In this document: positions 1 through 7,996 of the stretch, in pieces
Layout of the letters: each line of letters opens with the position of its first letter
Numbering within the stretch: position 1 is the first letter of the stretch
Origin: Jannaschia seosinensis
GTDB taxonomy: Bacteria; Pseudomonadota; Alphaproteobacteria; Rhodobacterales; Rhodobacteraceae
DNA: 34,858 nt
Assembly: GCF_001408515.1 (NCBI RefSeq)
Contig: NZ_CYPR01000127.1
Location: 1 to 34,858 of the forward strand
Direction of reading: 5' to 3'
Program-made: the position numbers and the translations under genes
Notes under the pieces: model-generated
Told to the model about the DNA's origin: nothing
Seen by the model: only the letters and a program-made list of their open reading frames with translations
The model's database searches: none

Positions 1-671
1 AGTGCCAGCCCCCGCCCCTCGGCAGCCTCGGTGCCAAGACGGAGAAGCGACAGGAGACGCCCGAGACAGGCCGTCAGGACGAGCCCCGCCGCCAGACGCG
101 GCAAAAGCCAAAGGGCGCTGCCCCAGCCATTCTGCCCCAGATCGCCCGCGCCCCAGACGAAGAGATGCGCAAAATAGGGACTTTCGAGGAGAACGATAGC
201 GCCGGCCACCGCACCGAGAACCAGATTGACCGCCATTCCGCCCAGCACCGCCTGCAATCCCGACAGGCCGCGTGGCCCGCAGATCGCCACAACCAGCGCA
301 AAGGCCCCCGTCGCGCCGGCCATGGCGATCCACCCGCCTTGCGCGGCGGCAACGGTGGGGGCGAGCAGCGTCATCGTGACCGTGGCGAGCCATGCGCCCG
401 ATGCCGCACCCAGCGTCAGCGGCGAGGCGAGACGGTTCTGCGTCACCTGCTGCATGAGGCTCCCCGCCACCCCGAGCGCAACCCCGGCCAGAAGCGCCAT
501 CGCCATGCGCGGCAGGTCGGCATGGAGAAACCGGGCTTCGGGGAAGCTCTCCGGCGGCGCGGCGAGAACGAGCGCAAGCATCCGTTCGGGCGCGAGATCG
601 CCCCGGAGCATGAGATGCAGCGTCAGAAGCAGTGGCAGCGCAACACCGAGGCCGAAGCGGGCGATGGTCAT
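1..671 (-). CDS. Iron-siderophore ABC transporter permease (FecCD/FhuB type), 5' part
   Basis: Inner-membrane permease that would carry siderophore iron from the periplasmic binding proteins into the cytoplasm, driven by the ATPase at 2473-3237. The reading frame starts at an ATG at 671 that overlaps the stop of the upstream binding-protein gene (ATGA) and stays open to the window edge, giving 223 codons. The translation is strongly hydrophobic. It has the FecCD-type start of the core, LPRMAMALLAGVALGVAGS followed by MQQVTQNRLASPLTLG, and further membrane segments (FALVVAICG, VNLVLGAVAGAIVLL, WLLPRLAAGLVLTACL). The 'TQNRLASPLTLG' sequence is the conserved permease loop of the family. The rest lies outside the window, so I cannot tell a single-length FecD-like protein from a double-length FhuB-like one. 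Confidence 0.85.
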   Translation of the reverse strand, partial: MTIARFGLGVALPLLLTLHLMLRGDLAPERMLALVLAAPPESFPEARFLHADLPRMAMALLAGVALGVAGSLMQQVTQNRLASPLTLGAASGAWLATVTMTLLAPTVAAAQGGWIAMAGATGAFALVVAICGPRGLSGLQAVLGGMAVNLVLGAVAGAIVLLESPYFAHLFVWGAGDLGQNGWGSALWLLPRLAAGLVLTACLGRLLSLLRLGTEAAEGRGLA

Positions 672-1561
672 TCCGCCAGCGTCACCAAGGCATCGTGGAA
701 GGCTTCGGCCGTCCGCTCGAGCGAGAGAATGCCGCCATAGCTCCAGACTGTGTCCACTTCGGCGAACCGGTTGGCGCGGATGGCCGGCAGGGCGTCCCAG
801 AGCGGGCTTTCCATCGTCGTGACCCCGGCCATGTGGGGCAGGATGGCTAGGAGCGCACCGTTCTCGACCTGCGCCAACACGTCGAGCGGCTTTTGCGTGA
901 CGCCCCAGCGGCTGGCCGGCAGGTCGAATTCGGCCGCGAAACCGAGCCGTTCGAGCGCCCGGGCCGGAAACGAGTTCTTGCCGTAAATCCAGACTGTCGC
1001 ATCGTCGTTTAACCGGATTGCCGTCGCCATGGTCGGCAAGTCACGCGCGGCGAGATCCGCGGCGATCTCGTCCAGTCGCGTTTCCATCGCGGCCAATTCG
1101 GCTCTCGCGTAATCCTCCCGGTCAAAGAGCACGGCGAGCGTTTCGAAATTTTGGCGTGCGGCCGCGACGTTGTCGTGATCCGCAGCCCAGGCGTCGAAGA
1201 CCAAGGTGGGCGCGATCCGATTCAGCTGCGCGACCTGTGCGGGGTCGAGATCCGAGGCGAGGATCACGTCCGGCTCCAGCGCCGCAATCCGCTCGAGGTT
1301 GGGCTCGGTGCGCAGGCCGACATCCACGACCGCCTCGGGGAGCGGCGGGTCGGCGACCCATTCCGCGTACAGGCCGAGTTCGGGCGCGCCGACGGGTGTG
1401 ATGCCGAGGTCGCGCACCTGTTCAATCAGCGCCCAGTCGAGTGTCACGACCCGTTCGGGCGAGGCCTCGAATGTGGTGGAGCCGTCGCGGTCCGCTACCG
1501 TGACCTGCGCGGGAGCGGGCTCCGCGACGAGGGCGAGGAGCAGGACGAGCGTCCGGATCAT
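668..1561 (-). CDS. Periplasmic iron-siderophore binding protein (second of a tandem pair)
   Basis: Substrate-binding protein of the siderophore ABC importer, 297 residues, normal for the FhuD/FecB/BtuF-like class. Residues 1-18 form a signal peptide (hydrophobic LVLLLALVAEPAPAQ). The mature protein has the class pattern: PERVVTLDWALIEQVRDLGITPVG near the N terminus, then LEPDVILASDLDPAQV, and a C-terminal lobe ending in a 'VWSYGGILSLERTAEAFHDAL' stretch. Start and stop overlap their neighbours by 4 nt (ATGA), so it is translated from the same mRNA as the permease and the other binding protein. It shares the peptide VGLRTEPNLE and overall layout with the adjacent gene at 1558-2463, which marks a tandem duplication. 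Binding in the periplasm is inferred from the family; the ligand is unknown. Confidence 0.85.
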   Translation of the reverse strand: MIRTLVLLLALVAEPAPAQVTVADRDGSTTFEASPERVVTLDWALIEQVRDLGITPVGAPELGLYAEWVADPPLPEAVVDVGLRTEPNLERIAALEPDVILASDLDPAQVAQLNRIAPTLVFDAWAADHDNVAAARQNFETLAVLFDREDYARAELAAMETRLDEIAADLAARDLPTMATAIRLNDDATVWIYGKNSFPARALERLGFAAEFDLPASRWGVTQKPLDVLAQVENGALLAILPHMAGVTTMESPLWDALPAIRANRFAEVDTVWSYGGILSLERTAEAFHDALVTLAE

Positions 1562-2463
1562 TTGGTCGTCGCCACCAGCGCGTCCGCGATCCGCTCCGCC
1601 AAGATCTCAAGCGACACGACGCCGCCGAACGTCCAGGCAAGGTCCGCCACGGCGAAGCGGCCCGCGGCCACGGCCGGGATCGCCGACCAAAGCGGCGAGG
1701 CGAAGAGCGCGTCCTTCTCGGCGAACGGGTCGATGTGGACGATGGCGGCATCCGGATAATCGGCCAAGGCCTCGATCGGGGCCGTGACGAAGCCCCAGTC
1801 GGTCGGCGCGCCAGAGGCGGCGGCGGTGAGGCCCATACCACCGATGGCCGCGGCGGCCATGGAATTGGGGCCGTGGATGCGGACCGTCGTCGGCGTCAGA
1901 AGGCGCACGGGAAGGATCGGAGGGACCTCGCCCTGCCATGCGGTGCGGACACGGTCGCCGGCGGCTTGCATGGCGGCGTCGATCTTGATCAGGCGACGTT
2001 CGGCCAGTTCCAATTTCCCGAAGGCGGCGGCGAGGTCGCGATAGGTCCGGCGGGCGGTCTCGGCATTGTCGTGAGCAGCCGAGAAGTGGTCGCGGATCCA
2101 GACCGGGGCGATGTCGTCGAGGCGCGAGGCCATGTCGATCTGCTGATCCGATCCGAGGATGAGGCCGGGCTCCAGCGCACCGAGCGCCTCAAGGTTCGGC
2201 TCGGTGCGAAGGCCGACGTCCCGAACCTCCTGCGGAAGCGCCGGCGTGCCGACCCATGTGCGGTAGCCCTCGACATCCGCCACACCGGCCAGCGGCAGGC
2301 CCAAGTCGGCGGCCATTTCGGCAAGCCCCCAGGACAGGGCCGCGACGCTTTCGGGCGGGGCGTCGAGTGAGACGGTGCCGGTATCGCCCGCCAGTTCGAA
2401 GGCGTGAGACGGGAGGGCCGCGGGAACGGCAAGAATGGCGGCTAGAGCAAGCGTGCGAAGCAT
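1558..2463 (-). CDS. Periplasmic iron-siderophore binding protein (first of a tandem pair)
   Basis: A 301-residue substrate-binding protein with a signal peptide (LRTLALAAILAVPAALPSHA, cleavage expected after about residue 21). It follows the FhuD-like layout: ESVAALSWGLAEMAADLGLP, then VRDVGLRTEPNLEALGALEP, LILGSDQQIDM, and a C-terminal LAWTFGGVVSLEILAERIADAL. It is paralogous to the next gene, sharing VGLRTEPNLE, HDNxxxAR and the GG(I/V)xSLE motif. The start is an ATG 9 nt after the ATPase stop, and the end overlaps the next gene by 4 nt. Two binding proteins for one permease usually means two ligands or two ferri-siderophore forms; that is inference, because ligand residues cannot be read from sequence alone. 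Confidence 0.85.
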   Translation of the reverse strand: MLRTLALAAILAVPAALPSHAFELAGDTGTVSLDAPPESVAALSWGLAEMAADLGLPLAGVADVEGYRTWVGTPALPQEVRDVGLRTEPNLEALGALEPGLILGSDQQIDMASRLDDIAPVWIRDHFSAAHDNAETARRTYRDLAAAFGKLELAERRLIKIDAAMQAAGDRVRTAWQGEVPPILPVRLLTPTTVRIHGPNSMAAAAIGGMGLTAAASGAPTDWGFVTAPIEALADYPDAAIVHIDPFAEKDALFASPLWSAIPAVAAGRFAVADLAWTFGGVVSLEILAERIADALVATTK

Positions 2464-2472
2464 GGGCGTCCT

Positions 2473-3237
2473 TCAGGCAATGACGGCATAGGGCGGATGA
2501 GGGGCGGGACGGTCGAGAAGCGTCATGGGCACACCCGTCAGGCCGCTCAAGACGTCCTTGTGCAGGAAGCTGCCCGGCCCGCCGTCGAAGGTGACCCCGC
2601 CGCGGTCGAGCGCGACGATCCGGTCGGCATGGCGGGCTGCGAGGTTGATGTCGTGCAGAACGACGATCACCTGGCGGTCCACATCGGCGAGGCGCCGCAG
2701 GAGCGTCATCACCTCCTCCGAATGGCGCAGGTCGAGCGCCGATGTCGGCTCGTCCAGAAGCAGGATCGGCGCGGCCTGGGCCAACAGCATCGCGATCCAG
2801 GCCCGCTGGCGTTCGCCCCCCGAAGTATCGTCGGCGAGCTGGTCCGCGAGATGGTCGGTGCCGGTTTCGGCAAGGGCGCGGTCGACGGCCTCGTGATCCG
2901 CCTGACGCCAGCGGCCGACGGCGCCGCGCCAGGGAAAGCGCCCGAGCCGGACCAGCTCCCGCACCGTCAGGCCGGCAACCGGAGGCAGCCGCTGCGGAAG
3001 ATAGGCGACGCGCCGGGCGAAATCGCGTTGACGGAATGTCGAAAGCGGATGGCCCTCCAGCCAGATCATGCCGGCGTCGGGCCGGCGCTGACGCGCGAGA
3101 CAGGACAGGAGCGTCGACTTGCCCGATCCGTTATGGCCCAGAATCGCCGTCAGCCCCGCCTGCCCGAGCGCGACACCAGGCACATCGAGTACCCGGCGCC
3201 CGCCGTGGCTTACCGTAATGTCGGCAAGTTCGAACAT
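2473..3237 (-). CDS. Iron-siderophore ABC transporter ATPase (FhuC/FecE-like)
   Basis: Cytoplasmic ATPase subunit of the siderophore importer, 254 residues, the usual size for FhuC/FecE. All catalytic motifs are visible: Walker A GHNGSGKST (about residues 34-42), Q-loop YLPQRLPP, ABC signature TSGGERQ, Walker B ILLLDEPTSALD and the H-switch VLHDINLA. The 'GRFPWRGAVGRW' stretch after the Q-loop is typical of the iron-chelate subfamily. The ATG overlaps the receptor stop by 1 nt (TGATG), so translation is coupled to the receptor gene. It is followed after 9 nt by the first binding protein. Confidence 0.93.
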   Translation of the reverse strand: MFELADITVSHGGRRVLDVPGVALGQAGLTAILGHNGSGKSTLLSCLARQRRPDAGMIWLEGHPLSTFRQRDFARRVAYLPQRLPPVAGLTVRELVRLGRFPWRGAVGRWRQADHEAVDRALAETGTDHLADQLADDTSGGERQRAWIAMLLAQAAPILLLDEPTSALDLRHSEEVMTLLRRLADVDRQVIVVLHDINLAARHADRIVALDRGGVTFDGGPGSFLHKDVLSGLTGVPMTLLDRPAPHPPYAVIA

Positions 3238-5333
3238 CAGAACTTGGTCGACAGCGAGACCGAAACCTCGCGCCCCTTGCCGAAGTAGCAGGTGCTGGTG
3301 CCGCAGAAGCTGACATGGTCCTCATCCGCCAGGTTCGTGGCAGTGATCTGCGCCTCATGGCTGTCCCAGGCATAGGCGAGACGTGCATCGTAAAGGGTGT
3401 AAGAGGGTGTTTTCTGACTGTCGGTGCCGTCCCACTTCTCGCCGGAGTAACGTATACCGGCACCCACCGACAATCCGTTGAGGCCGCCCGAGGACGGCGC
3501 CCATTCCCCCCAGATCGAGCCGAATTCTTCCGGCACATTCGCCAAGGTGAAGCCGTCGACGTTCTCGGTATCGAGGAATGTCGCGCTGACGTCGAAGCGG
3601 AAATCCCCAAAGCCCGTGACGGCGCCCAGTTCGATACCGTGCGATTGCGCCTCGCCCGTCTGAACGCTGAAGCCCGGATTGACGGGATCGGCCTCGGTCA
3701 GGTTCGACTTGGTCAGGTTCCACAGTGCGACGGTATAGAGATGCGGCGTGCCAACGGGCTGGTACTTCAGGCCGATCTCGACCTGCTCACCGCGGGTAGG
3801 CTCGAACGGGTCGCCTTGGGCGTCCTCTCCGACAATCTCCTGCCGGAAACTCTCGGCATAGCTGACATAGGGAGCGAGCCCGTTGTCGAACCTGTAAAGC
3901 AGTGCCGCGTTGCCGATCCAGGCGCTGTCCTCGGCTGAGACGGCCGCAGAACTGAAGGGACTCGATGCCTCACCGGTTTCAATCCGGCCGTAGCGCAGCC
4001 CGAGATCCAGATGCAGCCGATCGTTCAGGACCGCGTTGTTCTGCAGATAGACGCCCCATTCCTCGACGGTGTTCGCGGGTGTGTCGACGACCGCGACATC
4101 GGTGGTGCCGATATAGACGGGGTCGAAGGGATCGACGGGGCCGTTCTGTGCGCCGTAGCCCGTATCGCTGTCGTATTCGGCATCTGCGTAATTCGTCCCG
4201 AACACGGTCTGCATGTCCCAGACGCCCGCCTGCCAACTGGCGGTGGCGTAGGCATCGAGGGTCAGCGTCTGCAGGCTGTTCTCGGCGCGGTAAACGGTGC
4301 GGTCGATAGTGCCGTCGGGATTGTAGCGCGTGGGATAGTCATCGAAGGCCCACCATGCGTGGCGGTAATCGGCCTCGCCATCGAGCCAGCGCGCGCGGGC
4401 CGAGACGGACCACACGTCCGAAAACCGGTGATCGGCCAACAGGGTGACGCTGTCGCGGGTGGTATCGAAGCGGTCGAAATCCGGCTCGCCGATGAAGAGG
4501 CTGTCGTCGAGGAAATGGCCGTTCGGCGCGGGCAGGAGCGTGCCGTAGATCGAGGCAAACTGGATCAGCGGACTGCCGTCGTTTTCCTGATGAGTATAGA
4601 GCAGCGTGATCTCCGTCGCGTCGCTGGGAGCCCAGGTGATCGACGGCGCCAGCGCGCGCGCATCGTTCCGCGAGAAGTCCACCTGCGTCTCCGCGTCGCG
4701 CAGGAGGCCCACCAGACGGTACTTGAGCGTGCCGCTTGCGTTCAGGTCCCCGCCGAGGTCGAGGCCCACTTCCTTCTTCTCGTGAGAGCCGAAGCTCAGA
4801 CGTGCGAGGTTGTCGCCGGAGAAGTTGGCTGCCGTCTTGCTCTCGGTATTGACGATGCCGCCGACATCGCCGTTGCCGTAGAGGCCAGATGCGGGGCCGC
4901 GCAGAACCTCGACGCGGTCGAGCAGGAAGGGTTCGGGCTTGGCGACGTTGTAGTAGCCGTAGCGCGCCTGCAGACCGTCATGGAACGTCGTCGGATCAAA
5001 GCCGCGGATCGTGTACCAGTCGGACCGGTCGTCGAGCCCCCATTGGCCGGAATTGACGCCGGTGGTGTAGGCCAGCGCCTCCTCCACATCGTCGGCGCCC
5101 CGGGCATAGATTTCCTGTGCGGTGACGACGCTGACCGAACGGGGCGTTCGGGCGATCTCGGCGCCGGATTTGAGGAGCGTGCCGGTGGAAAGCTCGACGG
5201 CGTCACCGGCATAGCCAGGCGCGTTCTCCGCCTCGACATCCACGACGATGGTGCCGAGATCAAAGGTCTGGGCGAATGCCGGCATGGCGGCGACGAGAGC
5301 AAGGGCCGAAACCGCGAGGCGGGGATACAACAT
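3237..5333 (-). CDS. TonB-dependent siderophore receptor
   Basis: Outer-membrane beta-barrel that takes up a ferric siderophore using energy from TonB. I chose the ATG at 5333 (698 residues) because it opens directly into a signal peptide (hydrophobic LAVSALALVAAMPAFAQ), whereas the longer open frame upstream is Arg-rich and runs through the operator region. After cleavage comes a TonB-box-like TIVVDV, then the plug domain (IARTPRSVSVVTAQEI, DWYTIRGF, LLDRVEVLRGPASGLYGNGDVGGIVN). The barrel ends in VSVSLSTKF with the expected C-terminal Phe. A Cys pair in CGTSTCYFG near the end is typical of the ferrichrome/ferrioxamine-type receptor group (TIGR01783-like), which suggests but does not prove a hydroxamate ligand. 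The ATPase gene overlaps its stop. Confidence 0.93.
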   Translation of the reverse strand: MLYPRLAVSALALVAAMPAFAQTFDLGTIVVDVEAENAPGYAGDAVELSTGTLLKSGAEIARTPRSVSVVTAQEIYARGADDVEEALAYTTGVNSGQWGLDDRSDWYTIRGFDPTTFHDGLQARYGYYNVAKPEPFLLDRVEVLRGPASGLYGNGDVGGIVNTESKTAANFSGDNLARLSFGSHEKKEVGLDLGGDLNASGTLKYRLVGLLRDAETQVDFSRNDARALAPSITWAPSDATEITLLYTHQENDGSPLIQFASIYGTLLPAPNGHFLDDSLFIGEPDFDRFDTTRDSVTLLADHRFSDVWSVSARARWLDGEADYRHAWWAFDDYPTRYNPDGTIDRTVYRAENSLQTLTLDAYATASWQAGVWDMQTVFGTNYADAEYDSDTGYGAQNGPVDPFDPVYIGTTDVAVVDTPANTVEEWGVYLQNNAVLNDRLHLDLGLRYGRIETGEASSPFSSAAVSAEDSAWIGNAALLYRFDNGLAPYVSYAESFRQEIVGEDAQGDPFEPTRGEQVEIGLKYQPVGTPHLYTVALWNLTKSNLTEADPVNPGFSVQTGEAQSHGIELGAVTGFGDFRFDVSATFLDTENVDGFTLANVPEEFGSIWGEWAPSSGGLNGLSVGAGIRYSGEKWDGTDSQKTPSYTLYDARLAYAWDSHEAQITATNLADEDHVSFCGTSTCYFGKGREVSVSLSTKF

Positions 5334-5377
5334 TGTGGATGTCCGTCTTCTTATTCTTATCTTTTTAGTCGGGTAAA

Positions 5378-5402
5378 TAACACGACTAAAGGAGTCAACT
5401 AT
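5378..5402. promoter_or_regulatory. IscR type-1-like operator upstream of the receptor gene
   Basis: The plus strand holds GACT-N5-AGTC (5384-5396). The flanks extend the match: compared with the E. coli IscR type-1 consensus as I remember it, 20 of 25 positions agree, including the whole right half AGTCAACTAT. On the minus strand the same bases contain TTGACT, a good -35 hexamer for the receptor gene, so a bound protein would block transcription. A second inverted repeat, TTTAGTCG (5364-5371) with CGACTAAA (5383-5390), shares one arm. Rhodobacterales are known to use an 'Iron-Rhodo-box' attributed to IscR; equating this site with that box is my inference. Confidence 0.5.
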
Positions 5403-6432
5403 CCGCTGCCCAATATCCCGCCACGTAGCTTTCCCGCCGGTCGACGCCGTAATCCCTGCGCAACAACGTCCGTATATGCGCGGCCCGTGCCTTTTCGGCG
5501 GCGAACCAGACATGTCGGTCACCTGCGGGGCCAAGCCCCGTGCGGGCGAACTCCGCCTCGAGACACTCGCCCCGATCCCGCGCGACAAAGCGCAGGGTCA
5601 CGCCATCGGGCAGGGAGAGCGGAGGCGGGGTGCGTGCCGTCTCGACGATTACGGTCCCGCATGTCCCCGCCGGCGCGGCTTCGAGAATGCGGGTGATCGC
5701 GGGCAAGGCGGTCTCGTCCCCGGCCAGAACCAGATGACCCGCCGAGGGCATCCAGCCGCCGCCCGGCCCCATCAGCCCCAGCGCGTCACCGGGCCGTGCC
5801 TCGGCCAACCAGGCACAGGTCGCGCCTTTGCCGTGACGGTAGGCGTCGACCACCATCCGTCCGCTATCCGGATCGACCTGACGGATCGTGTATACGGCGA
5901 CGTGCAACGCATCCGGACCGTCGGGCCAGACGGGGCGACCGTCCTGCCCCACGACCGGCCAGACAGGCGCCCGATCGCGTGGCGGCAGCGCAAGCCGGAG
6001 GTGCAGCCCGTCGCGCGCGAAAGGAGCAAGATCGGGCGCCTCCAAAGTCAGCCGCCAAAACAACCCGTCCGTCTCCGTCACCGACAGTACGCGCCCCACC
6101 CGAAAGTTCGGCGGCATCTCTCCGGCTGCAGGCGCCCTATTCCACCGCAATGCCGCGGCGCAACCTCTCTCGGCGGCCTCGACCTGAGCCGCGACCGATT
6201 CCTGCAGCATGTAGGCATTCGCGGCCGACTCCGCTCGAATCTGGATCGTCAGCCCCTGCCGACCGCAGGCGAAACCGATGGACCCGATATCGGTGCAGAT
6301 ATCGATCTTCCGAGGCCGGGCATCGGTGACCTCGATCTCGAAGTCCCGACAGAACGTCACGATCCCATCGAGAAGCCGCGACGAGGCTCTGGTGGTAAGC
6401 TGCCCGTTCACGCGCGTGTCTGACCGTGCCAT
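5395..6432 (-). CDS. Siderophore-interacting protein with N-terminal DUF2218 domain (ferric-siderophore reductase)
   Basis: Flavin-dependent reductase expected to release iron from the imported ferric siderophore in the cytoplasm. The first 100 residues or so form a DUF2218-type domain (RASSRLLDGIVTFCRDFEIEV followed by an Arg/Glu-rich helical part). The FAD-binding SIP core follows: FRVGRVLSVTETDG, YTIRQVDPDSGRMVVD, then the NAD(P)H-binding part GHLVLAGDETALPAITRIL and the C-terminal HVWFAAEKARAAHIRTLLRRDYGV and YVAGYW. I chose the ATG at 6432 because GGGA sits 6 nt upstream; a GTG at 6453 in the same frame would add seven residues. It lies upstream of the receptor on the same strand, and its stop overlaps the operator at 5378-5402. 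Confidence 0.88.
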   Translation of the reverse strand: MARSDTRVNGQLTTRASSRLLDGIVTFCRDFEIEVTDARPRKIDICTDIGSIGFACGRQGLTIQIRAESAANAYMLQESVAAQVEAAERGCAAALRWNRAPAAGEMPPNFRVGRVLSVTETDGLFWRLTLEAPDLAPFARDGLHLRLALPPRDRAPVWPVVGQDGRPVWPDGPDALHVAVYTIRQVDPDSGRMVVDAYRHGKGATCAWLAEARPGDALGLMGPGGGWMPSAGHLVLAGDETALPAITRILEAAPAGTCGTVIVETARTPPPLSLPDGVTLRFVARDRGECLEAEFARTGLGPAGDRHVWFAAEKARAAHIRTLLRRDYGVDRRESYVAGYWAADS

Positions 6433-6502
6433 ATGGAATCCCGATTGAATCACTCGGGAACATTCGCTACGTCAGAATTCAGGAAAGGAAAACCCGACAA
6501 AA

Positions 6503-6535
6503 AAACTTGACTATTATCCGGCACCTCGACAATTC
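6503..6535 (+). promoter_or_regulatory. Candidate promoter and IscR half-site for the exbB-tonB operon
   Basis: TTGACT at 6507-6512 is a good -35 hexamer. The -10 region about 17 bp downstream (CAATTC) is poor, as is common in this group. TTGACTATTAT matches one complete half of the IscR type-1 consensus, and the second half is absent. The leader also shares ACCCGAC followed by an A-run with the receptor leader. The site sits between divergent genes (the reductase at 6432 and the exported protein at 6569). Low certainty. Confidence 0.3.
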
Positions 6536-6568
6536 GGCCCCGACGACCAAACCGGGAGGACCAGATCC

Positions 6569-6976
6569 ATGCGCCGAGCCGCCGCCTTTCTCGCTCTCTT
6601 CACCGCGACATCGCCCGCCTTCGCCCAGGATGCGGGACCGCTCACGGTCGAGTTGAACGCCGCCGTAGAAGGCTCCGATGGCTGCACACTGAGCTTTCTG
6701 ATCACCAATGGCGGTGAGGCCGATATCGGCAAGGCCGTGTTCGAGACGGTCCTGTTCGACACCGAGGGACAGGTCGAGCGGTTGACCCTGTTCGACTTCG
6801 GCGAATTGCCCGCCGGTCGCCCCCGCGTGCGCCAGTTCACCCTGTCCGATACGACCTGCTCCGGGCTCTCACGGCTTCTGGTCAACGGGGTGACGACCTG
6901 CGAGGCGCCGATCGAAGGCGCTTGCACCGAGGGACTGCGCCTGACGAGCCGAACAGACATCGAGATCATTGGATGA
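6569..6976 (+). CDS. Small exported protein of unknown function at the head of the exbB-tonB operon
   Basis: A 135-residue protein with a clear signal peptide (AAAFLALFTATSPAFAQ). The mature part is acidic and beta-rich in appearance, with four Cys residues (GCTL, TTCSG, TTCEA, GACTE) that could form two disulfides in the periplasm. GGAGG lies 9 nt upstream of the ATG, a strong ribosome site. The stop overlaps the exbB start (ATGA), so it is translationally coupled to the energising complex. I do not recognise a named family. From memory, small exported proteins in this position are common next to exbB in Rhodobacterales. A periplasmic role with TonB/ExbD is only an inference from position. 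Confidence 0.75.
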   Translation: MRRAAAFLALFTATSPAFAQDAGPLTVELNAAVEGSDGCTLSFLITNGGEADIGKAVFETVLFDTEGQVERLTLFDFGELPAGRPRVRQFTLSDTTCSGLSRLLVNGVTTCEAPIEGACTEGLRLTSRTDIEIIG

Positions 6977-7629
6977 GCCCGGTTCTCGACCCCCTCGCGC
7001 GCGTCGCGGAACTGGGCGGCCCGGTCGTGCTTCTGCTCATCGCGGTGGCGGTTCTGACGCTGGCCGTGATCCTCTACAAGCTGTGGCAGTTTCAGGCCGC
7101 CGGCGTCGGCCGCCACCGCGCCCTGCGCGACGCCGTCGCCGCGTGGGACCGGGGCGACAGGACCGAGGCGCGCCGTGCGCTCGACGGATCGCGCTCCTAC
7201 CTCGCGCCGGTCGTGGAATTGGCGCTCTCCGCGCCCGCCGACCCGGACGCCGCCACCCGCCTGACCGCAGAAGCGGAGACGCGGTTCGCGCGGCTCGAGA
7301 CGGGGCTCAGGTTCCTCGACTCCGTCGCGCAGCTTGCACCGCTCGTGGGCCTGTTCGGCACGGTTCTAGGGATGATCGAGGCGTTCCAGTCCTTGCAGGA
7401 GGCGGGTGCGCAGGTCGATCCGTCGATCCTCGCGGGCGGCATCTGGGTGGCGTTGCTGACCACCGCCGTGGGGCTTGCCGTGGCCATGCCGACTGCGCTG
7501 GTCCTGTCGTGGTTCGAGGGCCGGATGGACGCCGAACGCGTCATTGCGGAACGTGCCATCGCCACCATTCGTACGCCCCTCGGCGGCGCGCCTCGGGAAC
7601 GTCTCGCCGCCGAACCCGTCCATGCGTAG
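6973..7629 (+). CDS. exbB: ExbB-type proton-channel protein (MotA/TolQ/ExbB family)
   Basis: Inner-membrane pentamer-forming subunit that, with ExbD, uses the proton gradient to drive TonB. 218 residues from the ATG at 6973, which overlaps the previous stop (ATGA); a longer frame upstream reads through coding sequence of the previous gene and is unlikely. The first membrane helix is VVLLLIAVAVLTLAVILY (about residues 17-34). The family core follows: RFARLETGLRFLDSVAQLAPLVGLFGTVLGMIEAFQ, then GGIWVALLTTAVGLAVAMPTALVLSWF, which carries the two other helices and the conserved Thr residues of the channel. Its last 8 nt overlap the first exbD. Confidence 0.93.
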   Translation: MSPVLDPLARVAELGGPVVLLLIAVAVLTLAVILYKLWQFQAAGVGRHRALRDAVAAWDRGDRTEARRALDGSRSYLAPVVELALSAPADPDAATRLTAEAETRFARLETGLRFLDSVAQLAPLVGLFGTVLGMIEAFQSLQEAGAQVDPSILAGGIWVALLTTAVGLAVAMPTALVLSWFEGRMDAERVIAERAIATIRTPLGGAPRERLAAEPVHA

Positions 7630-7996
7630 CGCGCGCCGGCGCAGGCGGCTGTCGCTCACGTCCCTGATCGACGTGATTTTCCTTCTCCTGCTGTTCTTCA
7701 TGCTGACATCCAGCTTTTCCCGCTTCGCCGAGGTCGAGCTTTCGGCTGCGACGGAGGGGGCGGGTGCATCAGAACGGCCGCCCCTGTTCCTGCGCCTTGG
7801 CGCGGACGACATCAGCCTGAACGGCCAATCCCTGTCACTGGATGCATTGCCCGCCGCGCTGGCTTCCGAGGAGGATGAGACGCGGACCCTCCTCGTTTCG
7901 CTCGCGGGCGGGGTCACGGCACAACGGCTGACGGATCTTTTAGGCACCCTTCGCGGCGTGCCGAACGTCGCTCCGACGGTGCTCGGGAGGTTGTGA
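7622..7996 (+). CDS. exbD: ExbD-type protein, first copy (with the membrane Asp)
   Basis: 124-residue single-pass inner-membrane protein. A basic N terminus (RSARRRRR) is followed by SLTSLIDVIFLLLLFFML. Asp17 in 'LIDV' aligns with the essential protonatable Asp of the ExbD/TolR/MotB family. The periplasmic part (about residues 40-124) has the short ExbD fold pattern, ending in LTDLLGTLRGVPNVAPTV. I chose the ATG at 7622, 8 nt inside exbB, because it gives the canonical short cytoplasmic tail; the longer frame upstream is out-of-frame exbB sequence. The stop overlaps the second exbD start. Confidence 0.92.
   Translation: MRSARRRRRLSLTSLIDVIFLLLLFFMLTSSFSRFAEVELSAATEGAGASERPPLFLRLGADDISLNGQSLSLDALPAALASEEDETRTLLVSLAGGVTAQRLTDLLGTLRGVPNVAPTVLGRL

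Noticed and set aside
3237-5588. Longer receptor start at 5588
   Set aside because: The extra 85 residues are basic, run through the operator region and place the signal peptide internally; ATG 5333 opens directly into the signal peptide.
4011-5696. 561-codon plus-strand open frame opposite the TonB-dependent receptor
   Set aside because: It is the antisense of a gene with full receptor motifs. The translation lacks any domain pattern, and GC-rich genes commonly leave the antisense frame open.
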